The notes under the pieces were generated by a model. That model worked only from the letters and a program-made list of their open reading frames with translations, made no database searches and was not told where the DNA came from. DNA of 64,000 bases from Verrucomicrobiota bacterium. GTDB lineage: Bacteria; Auribacterota; JABMQX01; JAFGEW01. The DNA lies in the NCBI GenBank assembly GCA_016931415.1, contig JAFGEW010000132.1, positions 62,001 to 126,000 on the forward strand, in the 5' to 3' direction. The stretch's first letter is position 1. Each line of letters opens with the position of its first letter. The translations under genes were made by a program, and so were the position numbers. This document shows, piece after piece, positions 34,999 to 43,789 of this stretch.

Positions 34999-35183
34999 CG
35001 TGACCTCAGTGACCGTCCTTGCCGGGCCATCTTTGCACAGTCGGGGCGCCGATGAAAGCATTGACACAGCCTGGGGGCGCTGCTATAAGCGCCTCGTCCT
35101 CCATGGAGTGCCTGCCCCACGGCGACCGGCATGGTTGGCGGCGTGGAGGTTGGCAGGCGCGTTGCTTGGCAAAGAGGCCGGAC

Positions 35184-35435
35184 GTGGACATCAACATCGA
35201 ACTGACAGACAGCAACGGCCTGGTCGAGGCCCTGTGCCCGCAGCTTGGCCTGGTTGCGCGCGCGTCGAGCCTGGAGGAGGCGCTCCAGCGCATCTCGCGG
35301 CTTGTCGTCTACGTCACGAGCAGCCTCGACGAGATGCCCTTGACCATCGGCGAGGACCAGGAAGGATCCGAGCGGCTGACCGGCAGGTCGGCCGACCGCA
35401 ACTTCTACCTGCCCCGCCATCCGAAGGTACATTAG
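35184..35435 (+). CDS. Small hypothetical protein, weakly HicB-like
   Basis: An 83-aa protein from GTG 35184. VEALCPQLGLVARASSLEEA, then LQRISRLVVYVTSSLDEMPL recalls the HicB beta-alpha fold (pattern C-P-x-L-x-x-A...S-x-E-E-A), but there is no HicA toxin gene beside it and no DNA-binding domain. It ends just before the tRNA cluster. Longer in-frame starts reach back to 35019 without support. Confidence 0.45.
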   Translation: MDINIELTDSNGLVEALCPQLGLVARASSLEEALQRISRLVVYVTSSLDEMPLTIGEDQEGSERLTGRSADRNFYLPRHPKVH

Positions 35436-35463
35436 CGCGCCACGCGCGCGAGACGATCACGGT

Positions 35464-35541
35464 TCCGCGGTAGCTCAGTTGGTAGAGGTCCGCGCAAGGC
35501 GCGGCTCGCCCCTGGCGGGATTAATCACGCCTTCGGCGTGA
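35464..35541 (+). pseudogene. tRNA-Asn 5' fragment fused to hairpin sequence
   Basis: Bases 35464-35487 repeat the first 24 nt of the intact tRNA-Asn (TCCGCGGTAGCTCAG onward). Then the sequence changes to a hairpin block containing CGCCCCTGGCGGG and the palindrome TCACGCCTTCGGCGTGA (35525-35541). No tRNA 3' half follows, so it cannot fold as tRNA. Confidence 0.75.
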
Positions 35542-35589
35542 CCTCCGGCCTCGGCGCGGCGGGACTGCAGACAGGTAGTGGAAATCGGT

Positions 35590-35665
35590 TCCGCGGTAGC
35601 TCAGTTGGTAGAGCGGGTGGCTGTTAACCACTTGGTCGCAGGTTCGAGTCCTGCCCGCGGAGCCA
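35590..35665 (+). tRNA. tRNA-Asn(GTT)
   Basis: Complete cloverleaf: acceptor TCCGCGG pairs with CCGCGGA, D-arm TAGCTCAGTTGGTAGAG, anticodon arm around CTGTTAACC (anticodon GTT, Asn), T-arm with GGTTCGAGTCC, discriminator G and an encoded CCA at 35663-35665. The only intact tRNA seen in the window. Confidence 0.95.
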
Positions 35666-35686
35666 CTTTCTTCTGGCGAGGCGAAG

Positions 35687-35782
35687 AGGTAGCTCAGTTG
35701 GTCGAGTCCCGCCGGAGGCGGTCCCGCCCCAGGCGGGATTGGTTACGCTTCCAGCGTGATTCGAGTCCTGCCCGCGGAGCCA
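35687..35782 (+). pseudogene. tRNA-Asn mosaic with anticodon region replaced by hairpins (copy 1)
   Basis: GGTAGCTCAGTTGG (D-arm) is followed by ~57 bp of hairpin sequence (GTCCCGCC... CCCAGGCGGG ... TTACGCTTCCAGCGTGA) replacing the anticodon and variable arms, and then by the exact tRNA 3' end TTCGAGTCCTGCCCGCGGAG with CCA (35760-35782). The 5' acceptor strand is lost. Not a functional tRNA. Lies 35 bp before the GIY-YIG gene. Confidence 0.8.
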
Positions 35783-35816
35783 GTCTTTTTTCGCCTCCCC
35801 GAGGGAAAGACAGCCC

Positions 35817-36071
35817 ATGGCGTTCTGGACTTACATCCTCCAGAGCGAGTCGACGGGCCGGTTCTACTGCGGGTCCAGCGACGACGTGGAACGACGCGTC
35901 CGCCAGCATAACGACCCCGAGTACCACGGCTCCAAGACCACGAAGCGTTTCCAGGGCCCCTGGCGTCTTGTCTGGCACCAGGAGCACGCGTCGCGATCAG
36001 AGGCCATGCAGCAGGAACGCCGCATCAAGAAGCGCGGCATCCGACGCTTCCTCGATGACGCGGAGCGGTAG
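35817..36071 (+). CDS. GIY-YIG nuclease (UPF0213/YhbQ-like)
   Basis: An 84-aa single-domain GIY-YIG endonuclease: TYILQS (GIY position), FYCGSSDDVERRVRQHN (YIG position with catalytic Arg), and the catalytic Glu in AMQQERRIKKRGIRRFL. It lies exactly between two tRNA-Asn mosaics (35687-35782 and 36065-36161), and its TAG stop is the GGTAG of the second mosaic's tRNA D-arm. This arrangement suggests the nuclease gene moves or spreads together with tRNA fragments. In stand-alone members the cellular target is poorly known. Confidence 0.92.
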   Translation: MAFWTYILQSESTGRFYCGSSDDVERRVRQHNDPEYHGSKTTKRFQGPWRLVWHQEHASRSEAMQQERRIKKRGIRRFLDDAER

Positions 36072-36161
36072 CTCAGTTGGCGGAGTCCCGCCTGCGGCGG
36101 TCCCGCCCCAGGCGGGATTGGTCACGCTTCCAGCGTGATTCGAGTCCTGCCCGCGGAGCCA
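36065..36161 (+). pseudogene. tRNA-Asn mosaic with anticodon region replaced by hairpins (copy 2)
   Basis: Same structure as 35687-35782: GCGGTAGCTCAGTTGG, hairpin insert (GTCCCGCCTGCGGCGG, CCCAGGCGGGATTGG, TCACGCTTCCAGCGTGA), then the intact tRNA 3' end and CCA ending at 36161. Its first bases supply the stop codon of the GIY-YIG gene. Confidence 0.8.
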
Positions 36162-36600
36162 GATTGGCGTTCGCGAGCTTCCGCGATTCCGGGTCGGCGC
36201 AAGGCCCCGCAGGGCACCTCTCCTCGGGGACCCACAGTTCAAGGCGGAGTCACGACCAGGTGCGCCGATGAGCGCGCTCACCAGAATCGCGGCGTCGAGG
36301 AAACACAGATAAGACTTGCATGAGGTCACATTGCGCCCTATCCTGCACCTGTACGAGTCCTGATGGCAAAGGGCTTGAGCAGGGACGAGGCTTGCCGCAG
36401 CCTAGGCAGCTGCGCCGTGCCACGTCGACAGGAGACTGCATGAGATTACTCTTCCATGAGTCGGACGCGGGAGCCAGTTGGGAACGATGGCCGCCACCGC
36501 ATGTCCCCGATGTTGCGTTCCCCAACTCCGTTCCGGGGCTTCCCAGATCGAACCACGGCGCCAAGCGATGAACCTGCGTTAGTACGGGAGGAGTCTGGCC
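36162..36600. other. Intergenic stretch; possible PIN-domain remnant
   Basis: No supported gene. On the minus strand near 36250-36300 a short frame reads FLDAAILVSALIGAPG, like the first strand and helix of a PIN-domain toxin, followed by unrelated sequence. The rest shows nothing recognisable. The promoter of the downstream liv operon should lie here. Confidence 0.35.
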
Positions 36601-37728
36601 ATGAGCAGAAGGTACATGGTTGCAGCAGCAGTGATCGTCCTCGTTACTGTCCTCGTTGTTGTCCTTGCCCTGCTGAACAGGGGGAAGCAACCCGAGCCTG
36701 GTATCCTGAAGGTCGGCGTCGTTTTACCGCTGACGGGGCCGGCGGCTGACCAAGGCAAGGATATTCTCTCGGGCATCGAGATGGCCAGAGATGAGATCAA
36801 CGGGTCGCGCAAGAACGACGACCCCAAGGTAGAGCTCATCATCGAAGACAGCATGGCTTCGCCGAAGGGTGGCGTCTCGGCCCTTGAGAAGCTGATTCAG
36901 ACGGAGCGCCCGCCGGCTGTGATCGGCCCGATCGCCAGCTCCGTCATGCTGGCGATGATCCCCGTCGCCGAGCGTGAGAAGGTGGTTCTGCTCTCGCCGG
37001 CTGCGTCGAGTCCCCAGATCTCCAACGCAGGTCGCTACATCTTCCGGATCTCGCTTCTGGCGCCTCCTCAAGCGAGAGCTCTGGCCAAGTTCGCCAAGGA
37101 CGAACTTAGCGCCGAGCGAGCCGCCGTGCTGTACGTCAACGACGACTCGGGGATTTCGTACAGGGACGCCTTCCGCGATGCGTTCGCTGCCCAGGGTGGT
37201 ACAGTGGTCTTTGAGGACTCGTACGAAAAAACCGGGACGGACTTCCGAACCCAGTTGACCAAACTGAAAGCGGCGAACGCCGAGATCACATTCGTCCCTG
37301 GCATCCCGCAGACGGTCGGGCTGATCCTGAAGCAGGCCAGGGAACTCGGCGTCGACACCCAGTTCCTGGGGAACTACGGAACCGAGGGGGAAAGCCTTCT
37401 CACGTTGGCCGGGAACGCGGCCGAGGGCTTCATATACACCTCCATCCCTGTGTCCGACGAGTTCGTCAAGTCTTTCGACGCGAAGTTCGGCCGTCATCCC
37501 ACGATAGGTGCTCCGCTAGGCTACGACGCGCTACAGGTTGTTGCGCATGTCGCCAAGGCCCACGGAACATCGTCAGAGGCGATCAGAAAGGGGCTATCAG
37601 AGCTCAGGGACTACGACGGCGCCACCGGACTGACAACCATTCTTCCGTCAGGGGATGCTGAGAAGGAGGTGACCTTGAAGGCCGTGAGTAATGGAGCCTT
37701 CACTGGTTACAGAGTAGGTCAGCAGTGA
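36601..37728 (+). CDS. Liv-type branched-chain amino-acid/amide ABC transporter binding protein
   Basis: Periplasmic binding protein of 375 aa. The ATG is preceded by a GGGAGGAG site. An N-terminal hydrophobic segment (residues 6-25) lacks a lipobox. The LivJ fold is clear: LKVGVVLPLTGPAADQGKDI, GIEMARDEIN, PPAVIGPIASSVMLAMIPVA, ERAAVLYVNDDSGISYRDAF and FVPGIPQTVGLILKQAREL. It is the first gene of an operon with livHMGF-type genes downstream, but two non-transport genes intervene. The ligand may be an amino acid, amide or other small molecule. Confidence 0.9.
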   Translation: MSRRYMVAAAVIVLVTVLVVVLALLNRGKQPEPGILKVGVVLPLTGPAADQGKDILSGIEMARDEINGSRKNDDPKVELIIEDSMASPKGGVSALEKLIQTERPPAVIGPIASSVMLAMIPVAEREKVVLLSPAASSPQISNAGRYIFRISLLAPPQARALAKFAKDELSAERAAVLYVNDDSGISYRDAFRDAFAAQGGTVVFEDSYEKTGTDFRTQLTKLKAANAEITFVPGIPQTVGLILKQARELGVDTQFLGNYGTEGESLLTLAGNAAEGFIYTSIPVSDEFVKSFDAKFGRHPTIGAPLGYDALQVVAHVAKAHGTSSEAIRKGLSELRDYDGATGLTTILPSGDAEKEVTLKAVSNGAFTGYRVGQQ

Positions 37729-40439
37729 AGCCCGGTGAGACTCGAAGGATGTCCACTGAGGGAGAAGAGGTCGGCTGCGCGACGCAGGTGGCACGCCCTT
37801 CTGATAGTCAGTTCCGTGCCGAGTTCACCAGCAGCTTCGAGGCCCTAAAGTGCTACCTTCGCACCGAGTGGAGGAGCAACCTCACGGTGCGCAGATACGA
37901 AGTGGAAGTTGCCAAGGTCTTACGCGAGGTTCTGCACGCGGTCGAGGGACACCTCGCGTCATGCAACCCGCGTTTCCGGCTTGGTAGAGCTATCGCTTAC
38001 CTCAACTCGCCGGTCATCAAAGCCCGCATACGCATACCGCTGTTCGGAGGCACTGCGACAGGCGATCGTCTTGAACAGACTGATCGCGACGGGAAAGACC
38101 GCAATGTGTGGTCGCGTAAGGCCCGTGAAGGGAATGAACGGAGCCTGATGTTCTTTCGGCCTGACGAGCCGACTCACCTTCTGACGGAACACACGTGGCG
38201 ACTCAGGCCTGATCGTTCCTGGGGGAAAGGACATGCGCTTTGCGTCTTTCAGTTTCGCGATGACCAATGGACGTTCATCGAGCACGCTGAGGATCGAGTC
38301 TTCTCTGTCCACGCCGGCGCATCTCGTGGAGTCTGTAAGACCCTGCAAGATGGCACGGGTAAGAGTGCACAGGAAGCTCGCGCGCAAGCCGTCGCGGAGT
38401 ACCTGGGGTATTCCTCGAGCGATGCCCTGTGGTTGAAGCTAGCTGGTGATCTTAATAGCAGATGCAGATTCCTTGTAGCCAACAACGCGGCCAGCCCTGA
38501 TGTTCCCATTGTTGAATACACGAAGGAGCACGCGAGAAAGCTGTTCATGAGACCTCTCCAGCTCCTCCATAAACTGCAGCTGGAGGGGTCCCCTGGGGCG
38601 AATATATTCTACCTCTCTGACGTCTGCCAGACAGAATTCATGGGCGGCATAGACGCCGAGATTGTCCCCTCGCCCGCCGTCAACGGCGACAAAGAGCACA
38701 CGGAGATCGCCAAGGATCTCACTGCGTTCTTGGAGGAGATACAGTGGGTGGTGAGCCAGTATGTCTTGCACCTTGTATCCGCGGCGGAGCGTGGTCATCA
38801 AGTGGAGGGTGACGTGTATGCGGAGGCTTACTTCGGGCGTTGGCCCAAGGGTGAGCCTGGCGCCGATTACCACGGACTGAGAGACATGCTGTCGCTGTTT
38901 GAGCAAATGCAAAAGGGGATTGGCGGAAACAACGCGTTTGCTCGAGAGGCGATTGAAGTAGTGGGAAACCACCTCAGGCTGGCTGGAGGAACCATTGGCG
39001 AGTATTGGCGGGGCTACGACCGCTGGGCGTTCGAGGTAGCATGCACAGTCGCGCGCCTTTTTCACTGCTTGCTGCCGAGGCTTTTCCCCGGAGGGGACGG
39101 CGGCACAACTATCACCGATATCGTCCAAGGCAGCAGTGGACGCCTCCGGACCCTCGACAGCCTGCTCGCCGAACAGCCTTTTCTTGTCAGGCAGCTGTTC
39201 CGCGGACTGAGTGCAGAGGACGAGTTATTTGCGCTTCCCCTCTACCGGGAGCACTTCGTGCACTCATTCCATGTGTTCATGCTTGGCTTGGTATTCCTAT
39301 ATTGGCGACCGCAGGAGGTTTTCCCGGGCGAATCTCTAGCAGCGATGGGACGAGGCCAAGCAGATGTGCTTGTGCGGCGCTGGTTTCTGGTTTCGATGTG
39401 GCACGACATCGCTTACTCGCTCGAGAAGGGGCGAGAGCTGGCGGAGAGGCACATCCACAGGCTTCTCGGCAAGGAAAGAGTTAGGCGGTTCCGCGGGCTA
39501 CTCCCGTCCATGCCAAGCCTTGGTCACCTCTTTCAGGTTGAGCAGCTCATTGAGACACTCGAAGACGCGACAAGCTCCCCTCTCGATGCGAATGAATCAA
39601 AACGCAATCCTCCAATGTTTGCCATGCACAACGAGCTCCGCGCAGCGGGGATTCGCATCAGAGATGTTGTCTCGGCTGTAGCCTTCGACCGAGCAGACCA
39701 CGGTATCTGGTCTGCACTCCTTCTGGCCCATGCGCTGACGTGCCCGTGCCATCAACTCTCAGACCGGTCAGCTTGGGATCTGATCGGACGAGACCTTGGC
39801 GGAGATGGTGGTCGCGCCAATCAGATGACAGGGCTGGGAGTGCTGGCCTTGGCAAAGGCAGTCATGCCACATCATGTATACTCGTGGGACTGGCCGTCCA
39901 TGCTGGAAACCTTCTACTCATGTCCGGAAGCCGGCGTCAGAGGTCAGTTCCCCGAAGCCACAATCACGGGCGCGAACCATCCATTGGAAAGTCAGTTCCG
40001 TACCGCGCACCTCAGCGTCATGGACAATGAGCTTGGATACTTGCTGGTGTTGACAGATGTTCTGGGGCAGCTTGGGCGCGAGGCGTCAGAGAAGGCAAGT
40101 GACGTGCCCAGCGCTCTCAACATAAAGCTTATTCGGTTCCTCGTGTCGGGTGACCCGCCTCACGTGACAGCAGTCTTCCACTATGGGGGAAGAAAGGATG
40201 GGGGTCTCGATCCAAACAAGATGTTGAAGTACTACGGGCTTCCCGCTCTGTACCTGGGTCTGGATATGGCCAAGGATACCTTGGAGGGTGAAATACGCGG
40301 GGACGAGTTGTGGTTGTCGGACGGATCGGGGAGCACGGCGCGTCCCCTGAAGCCTGGACGGCTGTACATTGCCGTTGTCACTGATCGGGACATGCCCCGT
40401 TTGCAGATTAAGGTTCGAGTCTGCACGTTAAAATCGTGA
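37725..40439 (+). CDS. Large protein with HD-like region, function unknown
   Basis: A 904-aa protein starting at GTG 37725, overlapping the binding-protein stop (GTGA); an ATG at 37749 is an alternative. I do not recognise the family. The central part has an HD-phosphohydrolase-like pattern: REHFVHSFHVFMLGLVFLYW (~residue 508), MWHDIAYSLEKG (HD at ~559), FDRADHGIWSALLLAHAL (~652) and MPHHVYSWDW (~713). The N-terminal ~300 residues are mixed alpha/beta and the C terminus beta-rich. No membrane helices are evident, so it is probably cytoplasmic. Co-translation with an importer suggests processing of, or signalling about, the imported compound. Confidence 0.6.
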   Translation: MKPGETRRMSTEGEEVGCATQVARPSDSQFRAEFTSSFEALKCYLRTEWRSNLTVRRYEVEVAKVLREVLHAVEGHLASCNPRFRLGRAIAYLNSPVIKARIRIPLFGGTATGDRLEQTDRDGKDRNVWSRKAREGNERSLMFFRPDEPTHLLTEHTWRLRPDRSWGKGHALCVFQFRDDQWTFIEHAEDRVFSVHAGASRGVCKTLQDGTGKSAQEARAQAVAEYLGYSSSDALWLKLAGDLNSRCRFLVANNAASPDVPIVEYTKEHARKLFMRPLQLLHKLQLEGSPGANIFYLSDVCQTEFMGGIDAEIVPSPAVNGDKEHTEIAKDLTAFLEEIQWVVSQYVLHLVSAAERGHQVEGDVYAEAYFGRWPKGEPGADYHGLRDMLSLFEQMQKGIGGNNAFAREAIEVVGNHLRLAGGTIGEYWRGYDRWAFEVACTVARLFHCLLPRLFPGGDGGTTITDIVQGSSGRLRTLDSLLAEQPFLVRQLFRGLSAEDELFALPLYREHFVHSFHVFMLGLVFLYWRPQEVFPGESLAAMGRGQADVLVRRWFLVSMWHDIAYSLEKGRELAERHIHRLLGKERVRRFRGLLPSMPSLGHLFQVEQLIETLEDATSSPLDANESKRNPPMFAMHNELRAAGIRIRDVVSAVAFDRADHGIWSALLLAHALTCPCHQLSDRSAWDLIGRDLGGDGGRANQMTGLGVLALAKAVMPHHVYSWDWPSMLETFYSCPEAGVRGQFPEATITGANHPLESQFRTAHLSVMDNELGYLLVLTDVLGQLGREASEKASDVPSALNIKLIRFLVSGDPPHVTAVFHYGGRKDGGLDPNKMLKYYGLPALYLGLDMAKDTLEGEIRGDELWLSDGSGSTARPLKPGRLYIAVVTDRDMPRLQIKVRVCTLKS

Positions 40440-40454
40440 GGAGCCTCGGAGAAA

Positions 40455-41984
40455 ATGGATGTACGGGCCGTTCTTTTTGTGGAGCCCCTCGGACAATTGA
40501 CACAACCAAGCGGATACATGCGGACGTGTTACCTTGAACCGATCACTCTGGAGTGCCTAGCGGCAGCCGCGGAGGAGGCCGGCTTTGAGGCGCAAGTGGT
40601 GTCCGGCTGCGTGACGGAGGAGGATATCAGGGCAGCTGTGCGGAAAGGGAAGCCGCGGGTTGCCGGGTTCAGTGTTCATACGTATGTGTATGATACAGCT
40701 CTGCTGTTGGCGAAGGTAGCCAGGGAGACAGCGCACTCGCTTGGCTACCACCTCGTAACCGTGTTTGGTGGATGCCATCCGTCTGCCTTGCCAGGGGAAG
40801 TCGCTTCTCAGCCCTCGGTTGACTTCGTCGTCGTGGGCGAGGGCGAGCGAACGCTTCAGGAACTGCTGAGCGTTGTCGCTGATGGTGGCGATGCGCACAA
40901 TGTCCGCGGTCTGTGGTTTAGCGAGAACGGTCAACTCGTGTTCACCGGCCGTCGCGAAAGGGTCTGTTGCCTCGATGATCTCCCGTGGCCCAAACGATTC
41001 CCGAGATTCCTGAACAGAGCGAAGCAGTATCAGATTGCCTATCCACCTCCCGGGCGCCAAGTTCGGATCGCGCAGGTCATGTACTCGCGAGGGTGCCCCT
41101 TTTCGTGCATGTTCTGTTCTTCCGAGAGCACCTGGGGCAGAGAGGCCCATTGGCGTTCGCCCTCGAAGGTCGTAGACGAGATCCAGTTTCTGGCGGACCG
41201 GTACGGCACGAACCTCGTCTACTTCCCTGACCTGACATTCAACGCCAACAGGCAGAAGGTCCTTGATCTGTGTGAGGAATTCGTGTCGCGGCGCCCGCCT
41301 GTGCACTGGTGGGGGCTGTTCCGCGCGGATCTTCTCGACAAGGAGCTTCTCGATTCGCTCGCGGCTGCGGGGTGCGTCAAGATCAGCCTTGGAATGGAGT
41401 CGCCCGACGACGACATTGCGCAGGACGTCAAAGGCACCTACCACGCCGAGCATGCTGGTCTTCACGAGATCCTCTGCTACGCGGACAACCTGGGCCTGAT
41501 CATCAAGGCTTTTCTCATCATTGGCTTCCCGAGCGAAACGCCGGAGCTCATCCGGGGCTACAAGGATCTCCTGCTGGATCTTCCCATCGACGAGTTGCGT
41601 GTCACGTTTGCGACACCATTCCCAGGGACGCGATTCTACACGGAGTGCATCAAGGCCGGATGGCTACCCGACAAGCCCGATTGGGCCAAGTTCACGACGG
41701 AACAGCCGGTCCTGGCGCATCCGACGATTCCTGCAGTCGAGTTGGAGGGGCTTCGTGAGGAGCTTGTTACTGGCTTCTACATCGATAACCGTTATGCGAA
41801 GCACGCGGTCTCGAAGGTGACGAAGTTCCCCCATCTGATCGATTCGTGGCGCGAGTACTTCCGGTTCCTTGTGACGAAGGACGTGTTCCGTGGTAGGGAA
41901 CAACAGGCAGAGAAGCTGATCACCCGGCTCGAGTTGTGCGTTTCGCCAGCGCGCGGTCAACACGGTGTGCATGTGAGCCCCTGA
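40455..41984 (+). CDS. B12-binding radical SAM enzyme
   Basis: A 509-aa cobalamin-dependent radical SAM protein. Residues ~1-150 form the B12-binding Rossmann domain (GGCHPSALPGEV, FVVVGEGERTLQELLSVV). The radical SAM barrel starts near residue 210 with YSRGCPFSCMFCSS, the CxxxCxxC 4Fe-4S ligands. Later SLGMESPDDDIAQDVKGTY and FLIIGFPSETPELIRGYKDL match the class B/BchE-type family. Members methylate or rearrange unactivated carbons in natural products, cofactors and lipids. It lies inside a Liv transporter operon, 15 bp after the HD-like gene. Confidence 0.9.
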   Translation: MDVRAVLFVEPLGQLTQPSGYMRTCYLEPITLECLAAAAEEAGFEAQVVSGCVTEEDIRAAVRKGKPRVAGFSVHTYVYDTALLLAKVARETAHSLGYHLVTVFGGCHPSALPGEVASQPSVDFVVVGEGERTLQELLSVVADGGDAHNVRGLWFSENGQLVFTGRRERVCCLDDLPWPKRFPRFLNRAKQYQIAYPPPGRQVRIAQVMYSRGCPFSCMFCSSESTWGREAHWRSPSKVVDEIQFLADRYGTNLVYFPDLTFNANRQKVLDLCEEFVSRRPPVHWWGLFRADLLDKELLDSLAAAGCVKISLGMESPDDDIAQDVKGTYHAEHAGLHEILCYADNLGLIIKAFLIIGFPSETPELIRGYKDLLLDLPIDELRVTFATPFPGTRFYTECIKAGWLPDKPDWAKFTTEQPVLAHPTIPAVELEGLREELVTGFYIDNRYAKHAVSKVTKFPHLIDSWREYFRFLVTKDVFRGREQQAEKLITRLELCVSPARGQHGVHVSP

Positions 41985-42014
41985 ACATTCACCACGCTCA
42001 GATGGAGTGAACGC

Positions 42015-42893
42015 GTGGCAGTGCAGGTGATCCTCAACGGCCTCATTGCGGCCAGCCTTACCTTCCTCGTGGCAAGTGGGTTTGCCCTCATTCTCAGAAC
42101 GGCGGGCTTCCTGCACTTCTCGCACGGTGCCGTCTTCGCTCTAGGCCCTTACGTCACCGTCGTGATTGCCGCCGGAGCAGGTGCCCCTCTCGTATTGGCG
42201 GTGGCATGCGCCGTCGCTGTCTGTGCGCTGGTCGGGTGCAGCATGGAGTTCGGCGTCTACAGGCCGCTTCGTCGGAAGGGCGCCACGTCCCTTGTCATGG
42301 TCCTGGCTTCGTTTGGTCTATACATCGCGCTGGAGAACTTGATAGGCTTGACTTTCGGTGTGAATGTGCGAACCCTCGGGTTCACGGACATGGAACCTGG
42401 CATTAAGCTGCTCGGCGCCAGGATCACTGAGATGCAGCTTCTGTCTCTGGGAGTAGCCGCAGTGTATGGCGTGGGAGCCGCAGTCCTTCTGCACGCCACC
42501 AGAATCGGTAAGGTAGTCCGCGCGGTGGGGATTAGCGGCATCCTGGCCGAGGTCTGTGGTGTGAAGACCGACCGGGTCATTCTGACCGTCTTCGCCCTGG
42601 GCTCTGCGATGGCCGGACTGGGAGGCATCATTTCGGCTCTTGATGTGGGCATGACGCCTGGAATGGGATTGAAGGTGGTCATGCTGGGGCTAGTGGCAAC
42701 TGTTGTTGGTGGTGCCAATCGACTCTCAGGTGTCGCTCTTGGCTCGCTTCTCGTCGGGATGACGGACCACATGGGTGCCTGGCTGGTCGGCTCGCAGTGG
42801 CGAGATGCTGTCCTGTTCACCTTTCTTCTAGGTGTCCTGCTTCTTGGCCCACGTCAGGCCATGACCAGACGTACTGACGTGGCGGGTGTCTAG
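42015..42893 (+). CDS. Liv-type ABC permease, LivH-like
   Basis: A 292-aa inner-membrane permease starting at the GTG of GTGGCAGTGCAG. LNGLIAASLTFLVASGFALI at the N terminus and VVMLGLVATVVGGANRLSGV near the end are typical LivH; RAVGISGILAEVCGVKTDRV is the ATPase-contact loop. The stop is immediately followed by the LivM-like gene. Confidence 0.92.
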   Translation: MAVQVILNGLIAASLTFLVASGFALILRTAGFLHFSHGAVFALGPYVTVVIAAGAGAPLVLAVACAVAVCALVGCSMEFGVYRPLRRKGATSLVMVLASFGLYIALENLIGLTFGVNVRTLGFTDMEPGIKLLGARITEMQLLSLGVAAVYGVGAAVLLHATRIGKVVRAVGISGILAEVCGVKTDRVILTVFALGSAMAGLGGIISALDVGMTPGMGLKVVMLGLVATVVGGANRLSGVALGSLLVGMTDHMGAWLVGSQWRDAVLFTFLLGVLLLGPRQAMTRRTDVAGV

Positions 42894-42905
42894 GTGCTGA
42901 CAGGT

Positions 42906-43787
42906 ATGGACTACCTTCTCCACATCTTGATTTTGATAGGCATTTACGCGATTCTCTCCGTGTCGCTTGATCTTATTGCCGGCTATGCGGGCATGCTGTC
43001 TGTGGCACATGCCGCGTTCTATGGCGTTGGAGCGTATGTCGGTGCGCTCATGGCTTTGAGGCTTGGGGCTCCCTTCCTAGTCAACCTCATCTGCGCCTTC
43101 CTGCTCGGAGGCTTCCTTGGGGCACTCGTGGGAGTGACTTCACTGCGCTTGCGGAATCAGCATGTCGTGATCACGACCTTTGCCCTTCAAGTTGCCATCT
43201 TCAGTCTGATGAACAACTGGTTGGAGCTCACTCGCGGCCCTTTGGGGATTCCCGGCATCCCGCGCCCGGTGCTGTTCGGCCTGAAGGTGTCGACGCACTT
43301 GCACTTTCTGCTCCTCGTCCTAGCGGTGAGTGCGGCAACTTTGTGGGCAATCTGGCGCATAACCCTTTCGCCCTTCGGTCGGGTGCTTGCGGCAATCCGG
43401 GAAGACGAAGCCTTTGCTGAGGCCACGGGTAAAAACGTGGCCGCGTGCAAGGTACTGGTCTTCCTGGTCGGCGGCGGCTTTGCAGCGGTTGGAGGTGTTC
43501 TCTATGCGTACTACATCAGCTTCGTCGATCCGACCAGTTTCACGATAATGGAGTCTATCTTCATCATCTGCATCGTAGTTGTCGGCGGTGCTGGGAGCTC
43601 CTGGGGACCAGTACTCGGTGCCATCATCCTTGTCGGGCTTCCCGAGTTGCTCCGATTCCTTGGTTTGCCGGCAGCGGTGGCGGCTGGCGTGCGCCAGGTC
43701 ATCTATGGCGTCGCTCTTGTGACGTTTGTCATGTGGAGGCCGCAAGGTGTTCTCGGGAAGTACTCATTTGACCAAGGCGGCTCCTAG
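42906..43787 (+). CDS. Liv-type ABC permease, LivM-like
   Basis: A 293-aa permease from ATG 42906; a GTG at 42894 directly after the previous stop is the alternative start. DLIAGYAGMLSVAHAAFYGV is the LivM signature region, RLGAPFLVNLICAFLLGGFL follows, and AIREDEAFAEATGKNVAACK is the cytoplasmic coupling loop. Complete, with about eight hydrophobic helices. Confidence 0.92.
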   Translation: MDYLLHILILIGIYAILSVSLDLIAGYAGMLSVAHAAFYGVGAYVGALMALRLGAPFLVNLICAFLLGGFLGALVGVTSLRLRNQHVVITTFALQVAIFSLMNNWLELTRGPLGIPGIPRPVLFGLKVSTHLHFLLLVLAVSAATLWAIWRITLSPFGRVLAAIREDEAFAEATGKNVAACKVLVFLVGGGFAAVGGVLYAYYISFVDPTSFTIMESIFIICIVVVGGAGSSWGPVLGAIILVGLPELLRFLGLPAAVAAGVRQVIYGVALVTFVMWRPQGVLGKYSFDQGGS

Positions 43788-43789
43788 AG

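Noticed and set aside
34081-35055. 324-residue plus-strand frame opposite the MBL-fold gene
   Set aside because: The minus strand carries all zinc ligands of an MBL hydrolase; the plus frame is a composition artefact.
35590-36161. Reading the tRNA mosaics as tRNA genes with introns
   Set aside because: The insert replaces the anticodon arm rather than interrupting it, the 5' acceptor strand is lost, and no intron splice structure or anticodon remains.
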